NCBI RefSeq assembly: GCF_001875325.1
Contig: NZ_MDDC01000004.1
Location: 86,978 to 150,977 of the forward strand
Reading direction: 5' to 3'
Origin: Neomoorella thermoacetica
GTDB taxonomy: Bacteria > Bacillota > DSM-521 > Neomoorellales > Neomoorellaceae
DNA: 64,000 nucleotides
The stretch's first letter is position 1. Each line of letters starts with the position of its first letter. This document shows, piece by piece, positions 1-8,910 of the stretch. The position numbers and the translations under genes were made by a program. The notes under the pieces are model-generated. The model worked only from the letters and a program-made list of their open reading frames with translations. It had not been told where the DNA came from and did not search any database.

Positions 1-152
1 TTCCCGCGCCCGGGAAAAAGCCTGGCGACATGGTTGAATTCGGCGGCCTCCTGGGCCGGGCGCCGGTGATGGAGGTCAACACCTTCAGCCCCGCGGCCCT
101 GGTGCGCCGCGGCGGCCGCATCCCGGCACCTCTACAGGCTCTGGGGAATTAA
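1..152 (+). CDS. UPF0210 (PFL family) protein, C-terminal end
   Basis: The frame is open from base 3 to the TAA at 150-152 and gives about 49 residues. The segments [16 protein letters not shown] and [14 protein letters not shown] match the usual C-terminus of the UPF0210/DUF711 family (PFL family proteins). The family has no firmly assigned reaction. The 5' part lies outside the window. A clear terminator follows, so this gene ends its transcription unit before spoVAC. I am fairly sure of the family and make no claim about function. Confidence 0.7.
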   Translation, partial: PAPGKKPGDMVEFGGLLGRAPVMEVNTFSPAALVRRGGRIPAPLQALGN

Positions 153-192
153 ATTAAAATTAACACCAGGGAAAGTTGTACCTGCTTTTAAT

Positions 193-234
193 AAAGCCAG
201 TTGCTTGCATAATTAACCAGCAACTGGCTTTTGG
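193..234 (+). terminator. Rho-independent terminator after the UPF0210 gene
   Basis: Arms AAAGCCAGTTGC (193-204) and GCAACTGGCTTT (220-231) are perfectly complementary over 12 bp. The loop is AT-rich, and the 3' arm ends in a short T-run. It separates the upstream gene from the spoVA operon. Confidence 0.8.
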
Positions 235-298
235 TGTATAAAGAGGCCTGACGCCGGTCGATAATATAGCAGAGCGAAAATGATCGAGGTGAAGGGCA

Positions 299-811
299 AT
301 GGCTGGCAGCACCAAACAGCCGGGGCCGCCGAAAAAACCCCTGACCCTGGCAGAACAGGTGATGCAGCAAAAGCAAACATACGACCAGCAGGCCTACCAG
401 CGCCTGGCCGACAGCGTTAAACCCAGGCCCAGGGTTATTGTTAACGCCCTCAATGCCTTCTGGATCGGCGGGGTCATCGCGGCCCTGGCCCAGGTCATCA
501 CCCTTATTTTTGCTTCTGCCGGTTTAAACCCCAGGGATGCTGCTGCCGCAACGGTTATAGTTATGGTTTTCCTGGGGGCTCTCCTGACCGGCCTGGGGAT
601 ATACGATGAAATTGGTAAAGTCGCCGGTGCCGGTTCTATTATTCCTATTACCGGTTTCGCAAACTCCATTGTGGCCCCGGCCATGGAGTATAAACGGGAG
701 GGTTTCGTCTTTGGAGTGGCCTCCCGGATGTTCACCATTGCCGGCCCGGTCCTGGTGTACGGTTTTATTGTTTCGGTTTTAATCGGCTTAATTGCATACT
801 TTTTCTCCTAA
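299..811 (+). CDS. spoVAC: Stage V sporulation protein AC
   Basis: This is a 170-residue membrane protein of the SpoVAC/SpoVAEB family, part of the inner-membrane channel that moves Ca-dipicolinic acid into the forespore and releases it at germination. Hydrophobic segments lie near residues 50-73, 80-101 and 140-168. The conserved GAGSIIPITGFANS block is at 110-123. A GAGGTGAAGG Shine-Dalgarno stretch precedes the ATG. It opens a spoVAC-AD-AE-AF operon; spoVAA and spoVAB are not next to it, as is common in Clostridia. Expression is probably forespore-specific (sigma G) by analogy with other spore formers, but I could not place a convincing sigma-G promoter. Confidence 0.93.
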   Translation: MAGSTKQPGPPKKPLTLAEQVMQQKQTYDQQAYQRLADSVKPRPRVIVNALNAFWIGGVIAALAQVITLIFASAGLNPRDAAAATVIVMVFLGALLTGLGIYDEIGKVAGAGSIIPITGFANSIVAPAMEYKREGFVFGVASRMFTIAGPVLVYGFIVSVLIGLIAYFFS

Positions 812-827
812 AAGAGGGTGAAATCCT

Positions 828-1841
828 TTGAGTGCGCCGAAGAGGGTGGGGCAACATACCCTGCAGTTTGCCAACCCGCCGGTGATAGTAGCCACGGCGT
901 CGGTCGTCGGCCCCAAGGAGGGGGAGGGCCCCCTGGGCGATACCTTTGATATGGTTGTCGATGACAGCTACTTCGGTGAGGAAACCTGGGAAAAGGCCGA
1001 ACGCAAAATGCTGGAAGAGGCCGTGAAGATGGTCATCGCCAAGGCCCAGCTCAAACCCCAGGATATCGACTTTCTCCTGGCCGGCGACCTGTTGAACCAG
1101 ACCATTTCCGCCAATTACGCCGCCAGGACCCTGGGGATTCCCTTTCTGGGACTTTACGGCGCCTGCTCGACTATGTACGAGGGTATGGCCCTGGCAGCCA
1201 TGCTCATTGACGGCGGTTTCGCCCACCATGTAGTGGCCGCCTGCAGCAGCCATTACGATACTGCCGAACGCCAGTACCGTTTTCCCACCGAGCAGGGGAT
1301 ACAGCGGCCACCGACAGCCCAGTGGACTGTTACCGGGGCCGGCGCAGTCCTGATGGCTCCGGTGGGTAATGGACCCCGGGTAACCCACGCCACCATCGGC
1401 CGGGTTCTGGATGTTGGCATCAAAGACCCCAACGATATGGGTTCTGCCATGGCTCCGGCGGCCGTCGACACCATTGTCCGCCACTTCCAGGATACCGGCC
1501 GCGGCCCCATTGATTATGACCTGATTATTACCGGTGACCTGGGCCGGGTGGGTCTTGAAATTGCCACCAAACTCCTGGGAGAAAAGAAATATGATGTCTC
1601 CAAAAACTACAGCGATTGCGGGGTCCTGATCTACGACCATGAACGCCAGGATACCCACGCCGGCGGCAGCGGCTGCGCCTGCTCGGCAGTGGTTTTTGCC
1701 GGCCACCTGATGGGTAAGCTAAACGAAGGCCGCTACAAGCGTATCCTGGGGGTTGGTACCGGGGCGCTCTTAAGCACTACGGCAACCCAGCAGGGCGAGT
1801 CCATCCCCGGTATCGGCCACGGGGTAGTTATCGAAGGCTGA
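828..1841 (+). CDS. spoVAD: Stage V sporulation protein AD (DPA-binding, thiolase-like fold)
   Basis: The 337-residue protein matches SpoVAD, a soluble thiolase-fold protein on the outer face of the spore inner membrane that binds dipicolinic acid in the SpoVA channel. The block GACSTMYEGM near residues 111-120 corresponds to the thiolase active-site region, and a second conserved GCAC segment lies near residue 284. The start is TTG at 828, preceded by GAGGGTG with a spacing of about 8 bases. It lies 16 bases after spoVAC and is surely co-transcribed. The stop codon is immediately followed by a copy of a dispersed repeat. Confidence 0.93.
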   Translation: MSAPKRVGQHTLQFANPPVIVATASVVGPKEGEGPLGDTFDMVVDDSYFGEETWEKAERKMLEEAVKMVIAKAQLKPQDIDFLLAGDLLNQTISANYAARTLGIPFLGLYGACSTMYEGMALAAMLIDGGFAHHVVAACSSHYDTAERQYRFPTEQGIQRPPTAQWTVTGAGAVLMAPVGNGPRVTHATIGRVLDVGIKDPNDMGSAMAPAAVDTIVRHFQDTGRGPIDYDLIITGDLGRVGLEIATKLLGEKKYDVSKNYSDCGVLIYDHERQDTHAGGSGCACSAVVFAGHLMGKLNEGRYKRILGVGTGALLSTTATQQGESIPGIGHGVVIEG

Positions 1842-1952
1842 GCGCTAAGTTTGCTAGCCGGGAACCACCGGAGGCCGGAGCTGTACCCTCCAGACCCCAA
1901 GCTGGATGGCATTCACGTCCATTTTTACCAGAAGCCTATTTTCGGAGGAGTG
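1842..1952 (+). repeat. Dispersed intergenic repeat, right-hand part (copy C)
   Basis: The spacer between spoVAD and spoVAE resembles the distal third of the repeat at 22904-23275 read on the minus strand. Shared words are AAGTTTGCTAGCCG, GAACCACCGGAG, TGTACCCTCCAG, CCATTTT and AGAAGCCTATTTTCGGAGGA. The last word contains the Shine-Dalgarno sequence of spoVAE. The similarity was seen by eye; an alignment would be needed to set its ends. Confidence 0.65.
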
Positions 1953-1959
1953 GGATCCA

Positions 1960-2316
1960 ATGAGCATCGTTATGGCCTTTATCATTGGCGGCCTGATCTG
2001 CCTGGTAGGGCAGCTAATTATGGACCTGACACCCTACAAGGTGACGCCGGCCCATATCCTCGTCGGTTTCGTTACCGGCGGCGCTATCTTAAGCGCCCTG
2101 GGGCTCTATGAGCCCCTGGTGAAGATCGGGGGAGCCGGGGCTACCATTCCCATTAGCGGTTTCGGCCACAATCTGGCCCAGGGCACCCTGGAGGCCGTCA
2201 GGGCCAGGGGCCTGATCGGCGCCTTCAGCGGCGGCATCGAGGCAGGAGCGGTGGGCATTGCCGCGGCTGTCATCTTTGGTTATATCATGGCCATAATATT
2301 CAACCCGCGCGGTTAA
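1960..2316 (+). CDS. spoVAE: Stage V sporulation protein AE
   Basis: This is a 118-residue, strongly hydrophobic protein of the same family as SpoVAC, sharing the GAGATIPISGFGHN block near residues 58-71. It is the third member of the DPA channel. I choose the ATG at 1960, because GGAGGAG sits 9-10 bases upstream and the product then has the usual family length. An in-frame ATG at 1906 has no ribosome-binding site and lies inside the dispersed repeat. Its Shine-Dalgarno site is part of that repeat, so the repeat separates spoVAD from spoVAE but supplies the signal for translation. Confidence 0.9.
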   Translation: MSIVMAFIIGGLICLVGQLIMDLTPYKVTPAHILVGFVTGGAILSALGLYEPLVKIGGAGATIPISGFGHNLAQGTLEAVRARGLIGAFSGGIEAGAVGIAAAVIFGYIMAIIFNPRG

Positions 2317-2336
2317 AGAGTTAAGGGGAAGAAGCA

Positions 2337-3923
2337 ATGACCATTTCCGGCGACATTGTAAAAGTTAATCCCAATTTAGATATTAACAATAACTGGATTA
2401 TGAAGGAGCTGGGTGTGGGGCAGAACTTTGATGTTATCCGGCGGGATATAACTATCGCCGGGCGCCGGGCTACTATGTTTTATATTAATGGTATGGCCCG
2501 GGAGGATGTCCTGGTATATATCCTTACTTCCCTCTCCAGGCTAAAACGCGAGGACGTAGCCCTCGACGCTTATTCCAAGATCTTTAACCAGTATATTAGC
2601 TACCTGCAGGTAGAAGCCCTGGACGACCTGCATAAAGTCGTTGATAAAATCCTGTCCGGGGGAATTGTCATCATTATAGATGGCTTTAAAAAGGTTATCC
2701 ACCTCGATGCCAGGAACTTCCCGATCCGCAATCCGCAGGAATCTGACCTGGAGCGGGTGGTACGCGGCTCCCGGGATAACTTTGTTGAAACCCTGTTATT
2801 CAACGTCAACCTCCTGCGTCGCCGGGTGCGGGACCCCAAGCTACGGACGGAAATCCTTCAGGTGGGTAGCCGTTCCAAAACCGATGTGGCCGTAGTTTAT
2901 ATTCAAGATATCGCCAACCCGCGGCTGGTTGATACAATTAAAGAACGAATCAAGGCTATCAAGATGGACGGCCTGCCCATGGCGGAGAAATCCCTGGAGG
3001 AGTTTATTAGCCCGGGGAGCTTCTGGAATCCCTTTCCACGGGTACGCTACACCGAGCGGCCGGATGTAGCTGCCGCCCATCTCTTTGAAGGCCACGTGCT
3101 CGTAATGGTGGATACTTCTCCCAGCGTAATGATCCTGCCGGCAACCATATTCCACCACCTGCAGCACGCCGAGGAGTTTCGCCAGGCGCCCCTCATCGGC
3201 ACCTTTTTACGGGTGGTGCGCTATATAGGGGTGTTTCTTTCGGTGTTTTTACCCCCCCTGTGGCTGTTGGTTGCCTTGCAGCACGATTTACTGCCGCCGG
3301 ACCTGGCCTGGATTGGCCCCAAACAGCTGGGATACATTCCCCTGGTTTGGCAGTTTCTCTTTGCCGAACTGGGCATCGATTTGATGCGCCTGGCGGCCAT
3401 CCATACCCCGACCTCCCTAGCTACCGCCCTGGGTTTGATTGCTGCCGTCCTCATTGGCCAGATAGCGGTGGCGGCAGGTTTCTTTAACCCCGAGGTCATT
3501 CTCTATATGGCCGTTGCCGCCGTGGGTATCTTTGCCACCTCAAGCTATGAACTGGGGATGGCCAACACCCTGGTACGGATTGCCCTGTTAATCGGCGTGG
3601 GGCTTTTCCGTCTGCCCGGTTTTGTGGCCGTTACCATGGGTGTCTTGTTATTGCTGCTGACCACAAAGTCCTTCGGCCTGCCCTACCTGTGGCCCCTGAT
3701 ACCCTTCAACGCCAGCGCCCTGAAGGACGTCCTGGTCCGGCCACCGGTACCTTTACTGAAACTGCGGTCGAAAGCCCTGCATCTTCTGGATATGGACCGG
3801 CAACCCTACCCGGCCCCGGCCCGCAAACCGTTAAAACGCAGTCTTAAAGAGAAAAAGGAAGAGGAGAAACGCATCTGGCCCGAACTTGAAGAGAAAAAGG
3901 AAGATGATGGTAGTGAAGGTTAA
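2337..3923 (+). CDS. spoVAF: Spore germination protein SpoVAF (GerA family)
   Basis: This is a 528-residue GerA-superfamily protein. It has a soluble N-terminal part (about residues 1-290), then several hydrophobic segments between about 295 and 450, and a charged, Lys/Glu-rich tail. The run SRSKTDVAVVYIQDIANP near residue 178 and the segment DTSPSVMILPATIF near 261 are typical of GerAA/SpoVAF proteins. It lies 20 bases after spoVAE with AAGGGGAAG before its ATG, so it belongs to the spoVA operon. In Bacillus, SpoVAF modulates germinant-receptor signalling. The charged tail overlaps the next gene's ribosome-binding site. Confidence 0.9.
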   Translation: MTISGDIVKVNPNLDINNNWIMKELGVGQNFDVIRRDITIAGRRATMFYINGMAREDVLVYILTSLSRLKREDVALDAYSKIFNQYISYLQVEALDDLHKVVDKILSGGIVIIIDGFKKVIHLDARNFPIRNPQESDLERVVRGSRDNFVETLLFNVNLLRRRVRDPKLRTEILQVGSRSKTDVAVVYIQDIANPRLVDTIKERIKAIKMDGLPMAEKSLEEFISPGSFWNPFPRVRYTERPDVAAAHLFEGHVLVMVDTSPSVMILPATIFHHLQHAEEFRQAPLIGTFLRVVRYIGVFLSVFLPPLWLLVALQHDLLPPDLAWIGPKQLGYIPLVWQFLFAELGIDLMRLAAIHTPTSLATALGLIAAVLIGQIAVAAGFFNPEVILYMAVAAVGIFATSSYELGMANTLVRIALLIGVGLFRLPGFVAVTMGVLLLLLTTKSFGLPYLWPLIPFNASALKDVLVRPPVPLLKLRSKALHLLDMDRQPYPAPARKPLKRSLKEKKEEEKRIWPELEEKKEDDGSEG

Positions 3924-4884
3924 GCAGTGGCGATTGGGGGTGCCCCGCGCCCTCTTTTATTATTACTACGCCCCCTGGTGGGAAGCCTTTTTCAAGGCCC
4001 TGGGCGCCGAGGTGGTAGTTTCTCCGCCCACCACCAGGGAGATAATGGACCTGGGGATTAGCCTGGCCGTTGCCGAGGCCTGCCTGCCGGTGAAGGTCTT
4101 TTACGGTCATGCCGCCTGGCTGGCGCCGCGGGTGGAGGCCCTCTTTGTCCCCAGGCTGGTCAGCGTGGAGAAAAAGAGTTTTATCTGCCCCAAGCTCATG
4201 GGCCTGCCCGATATGTTGCGAGCAGCCATTAAAGACTGCCCGCTGGTGATCGACGCCACGGTCGACCTGTCGCGGCGGCCGGAGGAAGGGCTCAGGGCCG
4301 CCATCCGGGATACGGCCCGGGCTATTGGCGCCAGGGGAAGGCAAGTTGAACGGGCCGGGGAGATAGCCCGGGCCAGGTACTGGGACTGGCTGGCCCGGCA
4401 GCAGGAGCAGGGCAGGGAATTTTCTCCCGGGAAGAAGGAAGGCATAACCCCCGGGGGTCGGCCCCCCCTGGCGGTGGGGCTGTTAGGCCATAACTACCTG
4501 CTCCACGATCACTACCTGGGCATGGATATTGCCGGTAAAGTTACGCGCCTTGGTGGCAGGGTGATCTTACCGGAAAATTTTGCACCTGAACTGGGGGAAG
4601 CCTCCTGCCGCCGGTTGCCCAAGCGCCTTTACTGGACCCTGGGCCGCAAGATAATGGGTGCAGCCCTCCACCTGATGGAACAGGAAGAAGTCGCCGGTTT
4701 GATTCACCTTACAGCCTTCGGCTGCGGTCCCGATTCCCTGGTGGGCGACCTGGCGGAGCGTTATGCCCACCGGCGCGGCAAGCCCTTTTTACTATTAACC
4801 CTGGATGAGCATACTGGCGAGGCCGGCGTGGAAACCCGCCTGGAGGCCTTTATTGATATGCTGGCCCGGAGGTGTCCGGCATGA
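3907..4884 (+). CDS. DUF2229-type activase-associated protein, first half
   Basis: The protein has about 325 residues and belongs to the acyl-CoA dehydratase activase-related (DUF2229/BadF-associated) family, probably an iron-sulfur partner of an activase. Visible conserved parts are the VPRALFYYYYAPWW start, EACLPVKVFYGH, SFICPKLMGLPDM, the FGCGPDSL cysteine and the LDEHTGEAGVETRLEAF end. The frame is open upstream to a TTG at 3886, but AAAAAGGAAG favours the ATGs at 3904/3907. It overlaps the end of spoVAF and its own stop overlaps the next start as ATGA, so it is translationally coupled on both sides. Substrate unknown. Confidence 0.75.
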   Translation: MVVKVKQWRLGVPRALFYYYYAPWWEAFFKALGAEVVVSPPTTREIMDLGISLAVAEACLPVKVFYGHAAWLAPRVEALFVPRLVSVEKKSFICPKLMGLPDMLRAAIKDCPLVIDATVDLSRRPEEGLRAAIRDTARAIGARGRQVERAGEIARARYWDWLARQQEQGREFSPGKKEGITPGGRPPLAVGLLGHNYLLHDHYLGMDIAGKVTRLGGRVILPENFAPELGEASCRRLPKRLYWTLGRKIMGAALHLMEQEEVAGLIHLTAFGCGPDSLVGDLAERYAHRRGKPFLLLTLDEHTGEAGVETRLEAFIDMLARRCPA

Positions 4885-5963
4885 AGGTAACCTTTCCCCA
4901 TATGGGCCATCTCTGGCTGGTGTTGAAGGCAGCCCTGACCGGCATCGGGCTGGAGGTAGTGGTCCCGCCTCCCTGTACCCGTCGTACCCTGGAACTGGGA
5001 GTGCGCCATGCCCCGGAATCGGCCTGCCTGCCCCTGAAAGTCAACCTGGGCAATTTCCTGGAAGCCCAGGAGCTGGGGGCCGATACCATCATCATGGCCG
5101 GCGGGGTAGGCCCCTGCCGGATCGGCTATTACAGCCAGGTGCAGGGGGAGATTCTCCGGGACCTGGGCTGCGCCTATGAAATGATCGTCTTTGAACCTCC
5201 GGACGTTCATTTTAGCGAAGTCTGGGATAAGATTAAGTATTTAAACCGCCGTCCCTGGCAGGAAGGCGTCCACGGGGTCATCATGGCCTGGCTGAAGGCT
5301 TGTGCCGTCGACGCCCTGGAACAGGAAGTCCAGCGCCTGCGGCCGCGGGAAGCCAGTTCCGGGATGGCCGATGCCGTCTTCCGGCGGGCCCTGCAGGAAC
5401 TGGACGCCGCCGGCAGTCGCAGGGAAATAAACCGGGTAGTTAAAGAAAAAAAAGAGGAACTGGCGGCCCTTCCCCGGAGACCCGATGTCCGGGTGCTCCG
5501 GGTGGGCATCGTCGGGGAGATCTATACCGTCCTGGAACCCCTGGTCAACCTGGATATTGAAAAACGCCTGGGGGCCCTGGGAGTAGAGGTAGTCCGGGGC
5601 CTCTTCCTCAGCCGCTGGATAAACGACAATCTCTTCAAGGGCCTGCTGCCCCTGCCGGGCCATCACCCGGAAAAGACGGCCCCGCCTTTTTTAAACCACT
5701 TTGTCGGCGGTCACGGCTGGGAGTCGGTAGGAGACACGGTAACCTTTGCCCGCAGGGGATGTGACGGCGTCATCCAGCTTGCCCCCCTGACCTGCATGCC
5801 GGAGATCGTCGCTCATTCCGTCATGCCGGCCGTCCAACAGGCTACCGGCATCCCGGTGATGACCATCTACCTGGACGAGCAAACCGGCGAGGCCGGCCTG
5901 CAGACCCGCCTGGAAGCCTTTGTCGACATGCTCCGGCGGCAGAAGGGCGTGAAAGCGGGGTAA
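4881..5963 (+). CDS. DUF2229-type activase-associated protein, second half
   Basis: This 360-residue paralogue-like partner of the preceding gene shows ESACLPLKVNLGN, GGVGPCRIGYYSQVQ, PLTCMPEIVAHSVMP and a closing LDEQTGEAGLQTRLEAF almost identical to the end of its neighbour. The conserved cysteines suggest an iron-sulfur cluster (inference). The ATG at 4881 has GGAGGTG 6 bases upstream; a GTG at 4872 is also in frame but is less well placed. It overlaps the previous gene by 4 bases. In many Clostridia such regions occur within one very long activase polypeptide, whereas here they are separate genes. Confidence 0.75.
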   Translation: MKVTFPHMGHLWLVLKAALTGIGLEVVVPPPCTRRTLELGVRHAPESACLPLKVNLGNFLEAQELGADTIIMAGGVGPCRIGYYSQVQGEILRDLGCAYEMIVFEPPDVHFSEVWDKIKYLNRRPWQEGVHGVIMAWLKACAVDALEQEVQRLRPREASSGMADAVFRRALQELDAAGSRREINRVVKEKKEELAALPRRPDVRVLRVGIVGEIYTVLEPLVNLDIEKRLGALGVEVVRGLFLSRWINDNLFKGLLPLPGHHPEKTAPPFLNHFVGGHGWESVGDTVTFARRGCDGVIQLAPLTCMPEIVAHSVMPAVQQATGIPVMTIYLDEQTGEAGLQTRLEAFVDMLRRQKGVKAG

Positions 5964-6044
5964 CAAAGCCAGCCAGGAGAACATTCCCTCCCCGGGAAGC
6001 AACATAACATACCGGGGCAAGCTGATGAAAGGAGTTGATCCGAT

Positions 6045-7004
6045 TTGACCTCTATCTACCTGGGCATTGACGTTGGCTCAGTAAGCACCAACATCATTGC
6101 CCTGGATACAGACGGTAACTTAATCGCTTCCGTTTACCTGCGCACCCGCGGCCAGCCCATCCCGGCCATCCAGGAGGGTTTACGCGAGATCAGGGCTACC
6201 CTGGGCCAGGAGGTCACCGTCGCCGGCGTCGGCACAACCGGCAGCGGCCGGGGCCTGGCGGCCGTTATGACGGGAGCCGATGTGGTTAAAAACGAAATTA
6301 CCGCCCATGCCGTAGCTGCCAGCAAGGTCGTGCCCGGTGTCCAGACGGTGCTGGAGATCGGCGGCCAGGATTCCAAGATTATCATCCTCCGCCAGGGGGT
6401 AGTGACGGACTTCGCCATGAATACCGTCTGCGCCGCCGGTACCGGCTCTTTCCTGGACCAGCAGGCAGCTCGCCTGGGCATTCCTATCGAAGACTTCGGT
6501 CGCCTGGCCCTGGAAGCCAGAAACCCGGTACGCATCGCCGGCCGCTGTGCCGTCTTTGCCGAATCCGACATGATCCACAAGCAGCAGCAGGGCCACCCCC
6601 TGGAGGATATCGTTGCCGGCCTGTGCGAGGCCATGGTACGTAATTACTTAAATAATGTGGGCAAGGGGAAGGAGATCTTACCGCCGGTGGTCTTCCAGGG
6701 CGGGGTGGCGGCCAACGCCGGGATGCGCCGGGCCTTCAGCCGTGCCCTGGGGACGGAGGTCATTGTCCCGGAGCATTATGGTGTTATGGGCGCCTACGGG
6801 GCCGCCCTCCTGGCCCGGGAAGCCGGCCCGAAAACGAGCGCCTTCCGGGGCTTTGAGCTTACCGAAAGGGACTTCCGGACCGGCGGCTTCGAATGCCGGG
6901 GGTGTGCCAATCACTGTGAAGTGGTGGAATTAAGGGAAGAAAATGAGGTCCTGGCCCGCTGGGGCGACCGCTGTGGCAAGTGGAGCAATGCCGTAGCCGT
7001 CTAG
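6045..7004 (+). CDS. BadF/BadG/HgdC-type CoA-substrate-specific enzyme activase
   Basis: This 319-residue ASKHA-fold ATPase of the 2-hydroxyglutaryl-CoA dehydratase activator family would use ATP hydrolysis to push low-potential electrons into a partner iron-sulfur protein. The phosphate-binding motif GIDVGSVSTN is at 7-16, EIGGQDSK at 104-111 and FQGGVAAN near residue 222. Cluster-ligand cysteines are C129 (in CAAGTGSF) and C168 (in GRCAVFAES), matching the two bridging cysteines of HgdC. A Cys-rich tail follows. The TTG start has AAAGGAGT upstream. No dehydratase subunits lie nearby, so the partners are probably the two preceding proteins. Confidence 0.85.
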   Translation: MTSIYLGIDVGSVSTNIIALDTDGNLIASVYLRTRGQPIPAIQEGLREIRATLGQEVTVAGVGTTGSGRGLAAVMTGADVVKNEITAHAVAASKVVPGVQTVLEIGGQDSKIIILRQGVVTDFAMNTVCAAGTGSFLDQQAARLGIPIEDFGRLALEARNPVRIAGRCAVFAESDMIHKQQQGHPLEDIVAGLCEAMVRNYLNNVGKGKEILPPVVFQGGVAANAGMRRAFSRALGTEVIVPEHYGVMGAYGAALLAREAGPKTSAFRGFELTERDFRTGGFECRGCANHCEVVELREENEVLARWGDRCGKWSNAVAV

Positions 7005-7034
7005 GCACGCCTGGCGAGGCTTTCCCGGCTTCAG

Positions 7035-7069
7035 CCAGGGGCCGTCTTCCCGAAGCGGCCCTGGGTTTT
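7035..7069 (+). terminator. Terminator after the activase gene
   Basis: The arm CCAGGGGCCG (7035-7044) pairs with CGGCCCTGG (7056-7064) with one bulged base and is followed by TTTT. It fits the end of the spoVA-activase transcription unit. Confidence 0.55.
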
Positions 7070-7146
7070 ACAGGTCGCCTGAGCTACCGGCGGCCTGGAC
7101 TCGGTAATCTTCCGATCGGGATGCGATAGGCATCAGGATGCCATTT

Positions 7147-8058
7147 TTACCCTTCGCTGGTGGCTGCAACCTGTAAATTTACCCTGGGGGAAGTAAGGAT
7201 GCCGGCCAGATACTCGCGGAAGGGGGCGGCGAGATCCGGCCGAGCCAGGGCGAATTCCACCGTCGCCTGGAGGAAGCCCAGCTTGTCACCGATGTCGTAG
7301 CGCTTACCCCGGAAACGGTAGGCGTAGACCCGGTCCTGCCGGGCCAGCAGGCGCAGGGCGTCGGTCAGCTGGATCTCGCCGCCGGCGCCCGGTTTTACTT
7401 TCTCCAGGAGGGGGAAGATCGCCGGCACCAGGATGTAACGGCCAATGACGGCCAGATTGGAGGGAGCTTCCTCGGGCCGGGGCTTCTCGACCAGGTCCCT
7501 GACCCGGATGAGGGGGCCGTCGACTTCCAGGGGGTCTATGATACCGTAACGGTCTACTTCCTCCCGGGGCACTTCCTGGACGGCGACAATGGTGGCTCCG
7601 ACTTCTTCATAAACGGCGAGCATCTGTTCCAGGCAGGAAGGGGAGTTGACGATAATATCATCCCCCAGGAGGACGGCAAAGGGTTCCTGGCCGATGAATT
7701 TGCGGGCGCAGTAAACGGCGTGCCCCAGGCCCCGTTGCTCCTTCTGGCGGATGTAGTGGATATCGGCGAGTTCGGCAATCCCCTCCACCAGGGCCAGGAG
7801 TTCGCCCTTGTCCTTTTCCCGCAGGAGGTTTTCCAGCTCCAGGGAGCGGTCAAAGTGGTCCTCGATGGCTCGCTTATTTTTACCGGTGATAATCAGGATA
7901 TCCTCCGCCCCGGCATTAACGGCTTCTTCAACGATAAATTGAATGGCCGGCTTGTCGACAATGGGTAACATTTCCTTGGGCTGGGCTTTGGTGGCCGGCA
8001 GGAAACGGGTACCCCAGCCGGCAGCGGGAATGATAACTTTCTGGATCCTGGCGGTCAA
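7147..8058 (-). CDS. galU: UTP--glucose-1-phosphate uridylyltransferase
   Basis: A 303-residue nucleotidyltransferase makes UDP-glucose from UTP and glucose-1-phosphate. The signature [19 protein letters not shown] begins near residue 14, followed by [14 protein letters not shown]; also seen are [16 protein letters not shown] and [15 protein letters not shown] choose the TTG at 8058, because GAGGTG lies 6 bases upstream and the family's MxxxVxKAVIPAAG-like start follows directly. Longer in-frame starts up to 8118 have no such signal. It is the last gene of otsA-otsB-galU and supplies the UDP-glucose donor used by OtsA. Confidence 0.93.
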   Translation of the reverse strand: MTARIQKVIIPAAGWGTRFLPATKAQPKEMLPIVDKPAIQFIVEEAVNAGAEDILIITGKNKRAIEDHFDRSLELENLLREKDKGELLALVEGIAELADIHYIRQKEQRGLGHAVYCARKFIGQEPFAVLLGDDIIVNSPSCLEQMLAVYEEVGATIVAVQEVPREEVDRYGIIDPLEVDGPLIRVRDLVEKPRPEEAPSNLAVIGRYILVPAIFPLLEKVKPGAGGEIQLTDALRLLARQDRVYAYRFRGKRYDIGDKLGFLQATVEFALARPDLAAPFREYLAGILTSPRVNLQVAATSEG

Positions 8059-8136
8059 ATGTATCACCTCGTTCTTATTTTCACGTCTATTCATATGTCC
8101 CTGGTAATGAAATATCACTCCCTTTTACCGTTGCCT

Positions 8137-8910
8137 TTATAAAGAAGAGGTGCGGCTGCGGTTGATGAGCTGGAGAAACTCGATAACCTCTGCCGGTGAA
8201 GCAAGGTAACAATGGGCGTAGTTGGACTGCCGTTGGCCGACGCCAATGGCCAGGCCGTTCCCGGGCAGGGCGGCAAAGGCGTCCTCATCGGTACGATCGT
8301 CGCCCAGGTATACAGGGAAGGCCCGGGGCCAGCGGCGGGTGAAGTAGGTAACTGCCAGCCCCTTATTTACGCCCCGGCGGCGAACCTCCAGTACCCTGTG
8401 GCCGGGGATTAGTTCCAGGCCCTCCTGCAAAAAGGGTTTCAGGGCGTGCCGGAATTCTTCCAGGATTCCCGCGGCGACACCGGGTGGGGCCAGCCGGTAA
8501 TGGAGGGCCACCCCGTCGCCTTTATTTTCCACGAGAAGGCCGGGAACACCTGCCGCCAGTTGCCGGGCCAGGCCCAGAATTTCCGGCCAGGGGTTTTTCC
8601 CCGGCGGCTGGGGCAGGAGGTCGATAACAGGTCCCTCTGGTCCGGCTACCTGTGACCCGTGCAGGGCGGCAAAGAGGAGCCCCGGGACCGGCAGCAAGTT
8701 GCGGAGGTCGGCCAGGGTACGGCCGCTGATAACAGCCAGATGTAACCCCGGCCGGGAAACCAGTTGGCGCAGTAATCTGAGGAGGCAGGGGCCGGGGACG
8801 GCTTCTTCCGGCCTGGGAGCCAGGGGAACCAGGGTGCCGTCATAGTCGCACAGCAGCAGTAGTTCCGGGTACTCCTGTACCTTAGCTGCCAGCTGACCCG
8901 GAGACATCAC
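8137..8910 (-). CDS. otsB: Trehalose-6-phosphate phosphatase
   Basis: This HAD-superfamily phosphatase of 257 residues removes phosphate from trehalose-6-phosphate. HAD motif I is CDYDGTLVPLAPRPEEA near residue 21, with the nucleophile in DYDGT. The acidic motif DDRTDEDAF lies near residue 219 and the ISGR motif near 60. The start is the GTG at 8910 or the adjacent ATG at 8907, both behind AAGGAG. It overlaps the end of otsA by 29 bases, implying translational coupling. Its product, trehalose, is a compatible solute. Confidence 0.9.
   Translation of the reverse strand: MMSPGQLAAKVQEYPELLLLCDYDGTLVPLAPRPEEAVPGPCLLRLLRQLVSRPGLHLAVISGRTLADLRNLLPVPGLLFAALHGSQVAGPEGPVIDLLPQPPGKNPWPEILGLARQLAAGVPGLLVENKGDGVALHYRLAPPGVAAGILEEFRHALKPFLQEGLELIPGHRVLEVRRRGVNKGLAVTYFTRRWPRAFPVYLGDDRTDEDAFAALPGNGLAIGVGQRQSNYAHCYLASPAEVIEFLQLINRSRTSSL

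Noticed and set aside
765..1706. A 313-residue open frame antisense to spoVAC/spoVAD
   Set aside because: It is the mirror of conserved SpoVAD codons, has no ribosome-binding site, and its translation is low-complexity; GC-rich DNA gives many such frames.
1906..1959. An 18-residue N-terminal extension of SpoVAE
   Set aside because: The extension is encoded by the dispersed repeat, and the strong GGAGGAG signal belongs to the ATG at 1960.
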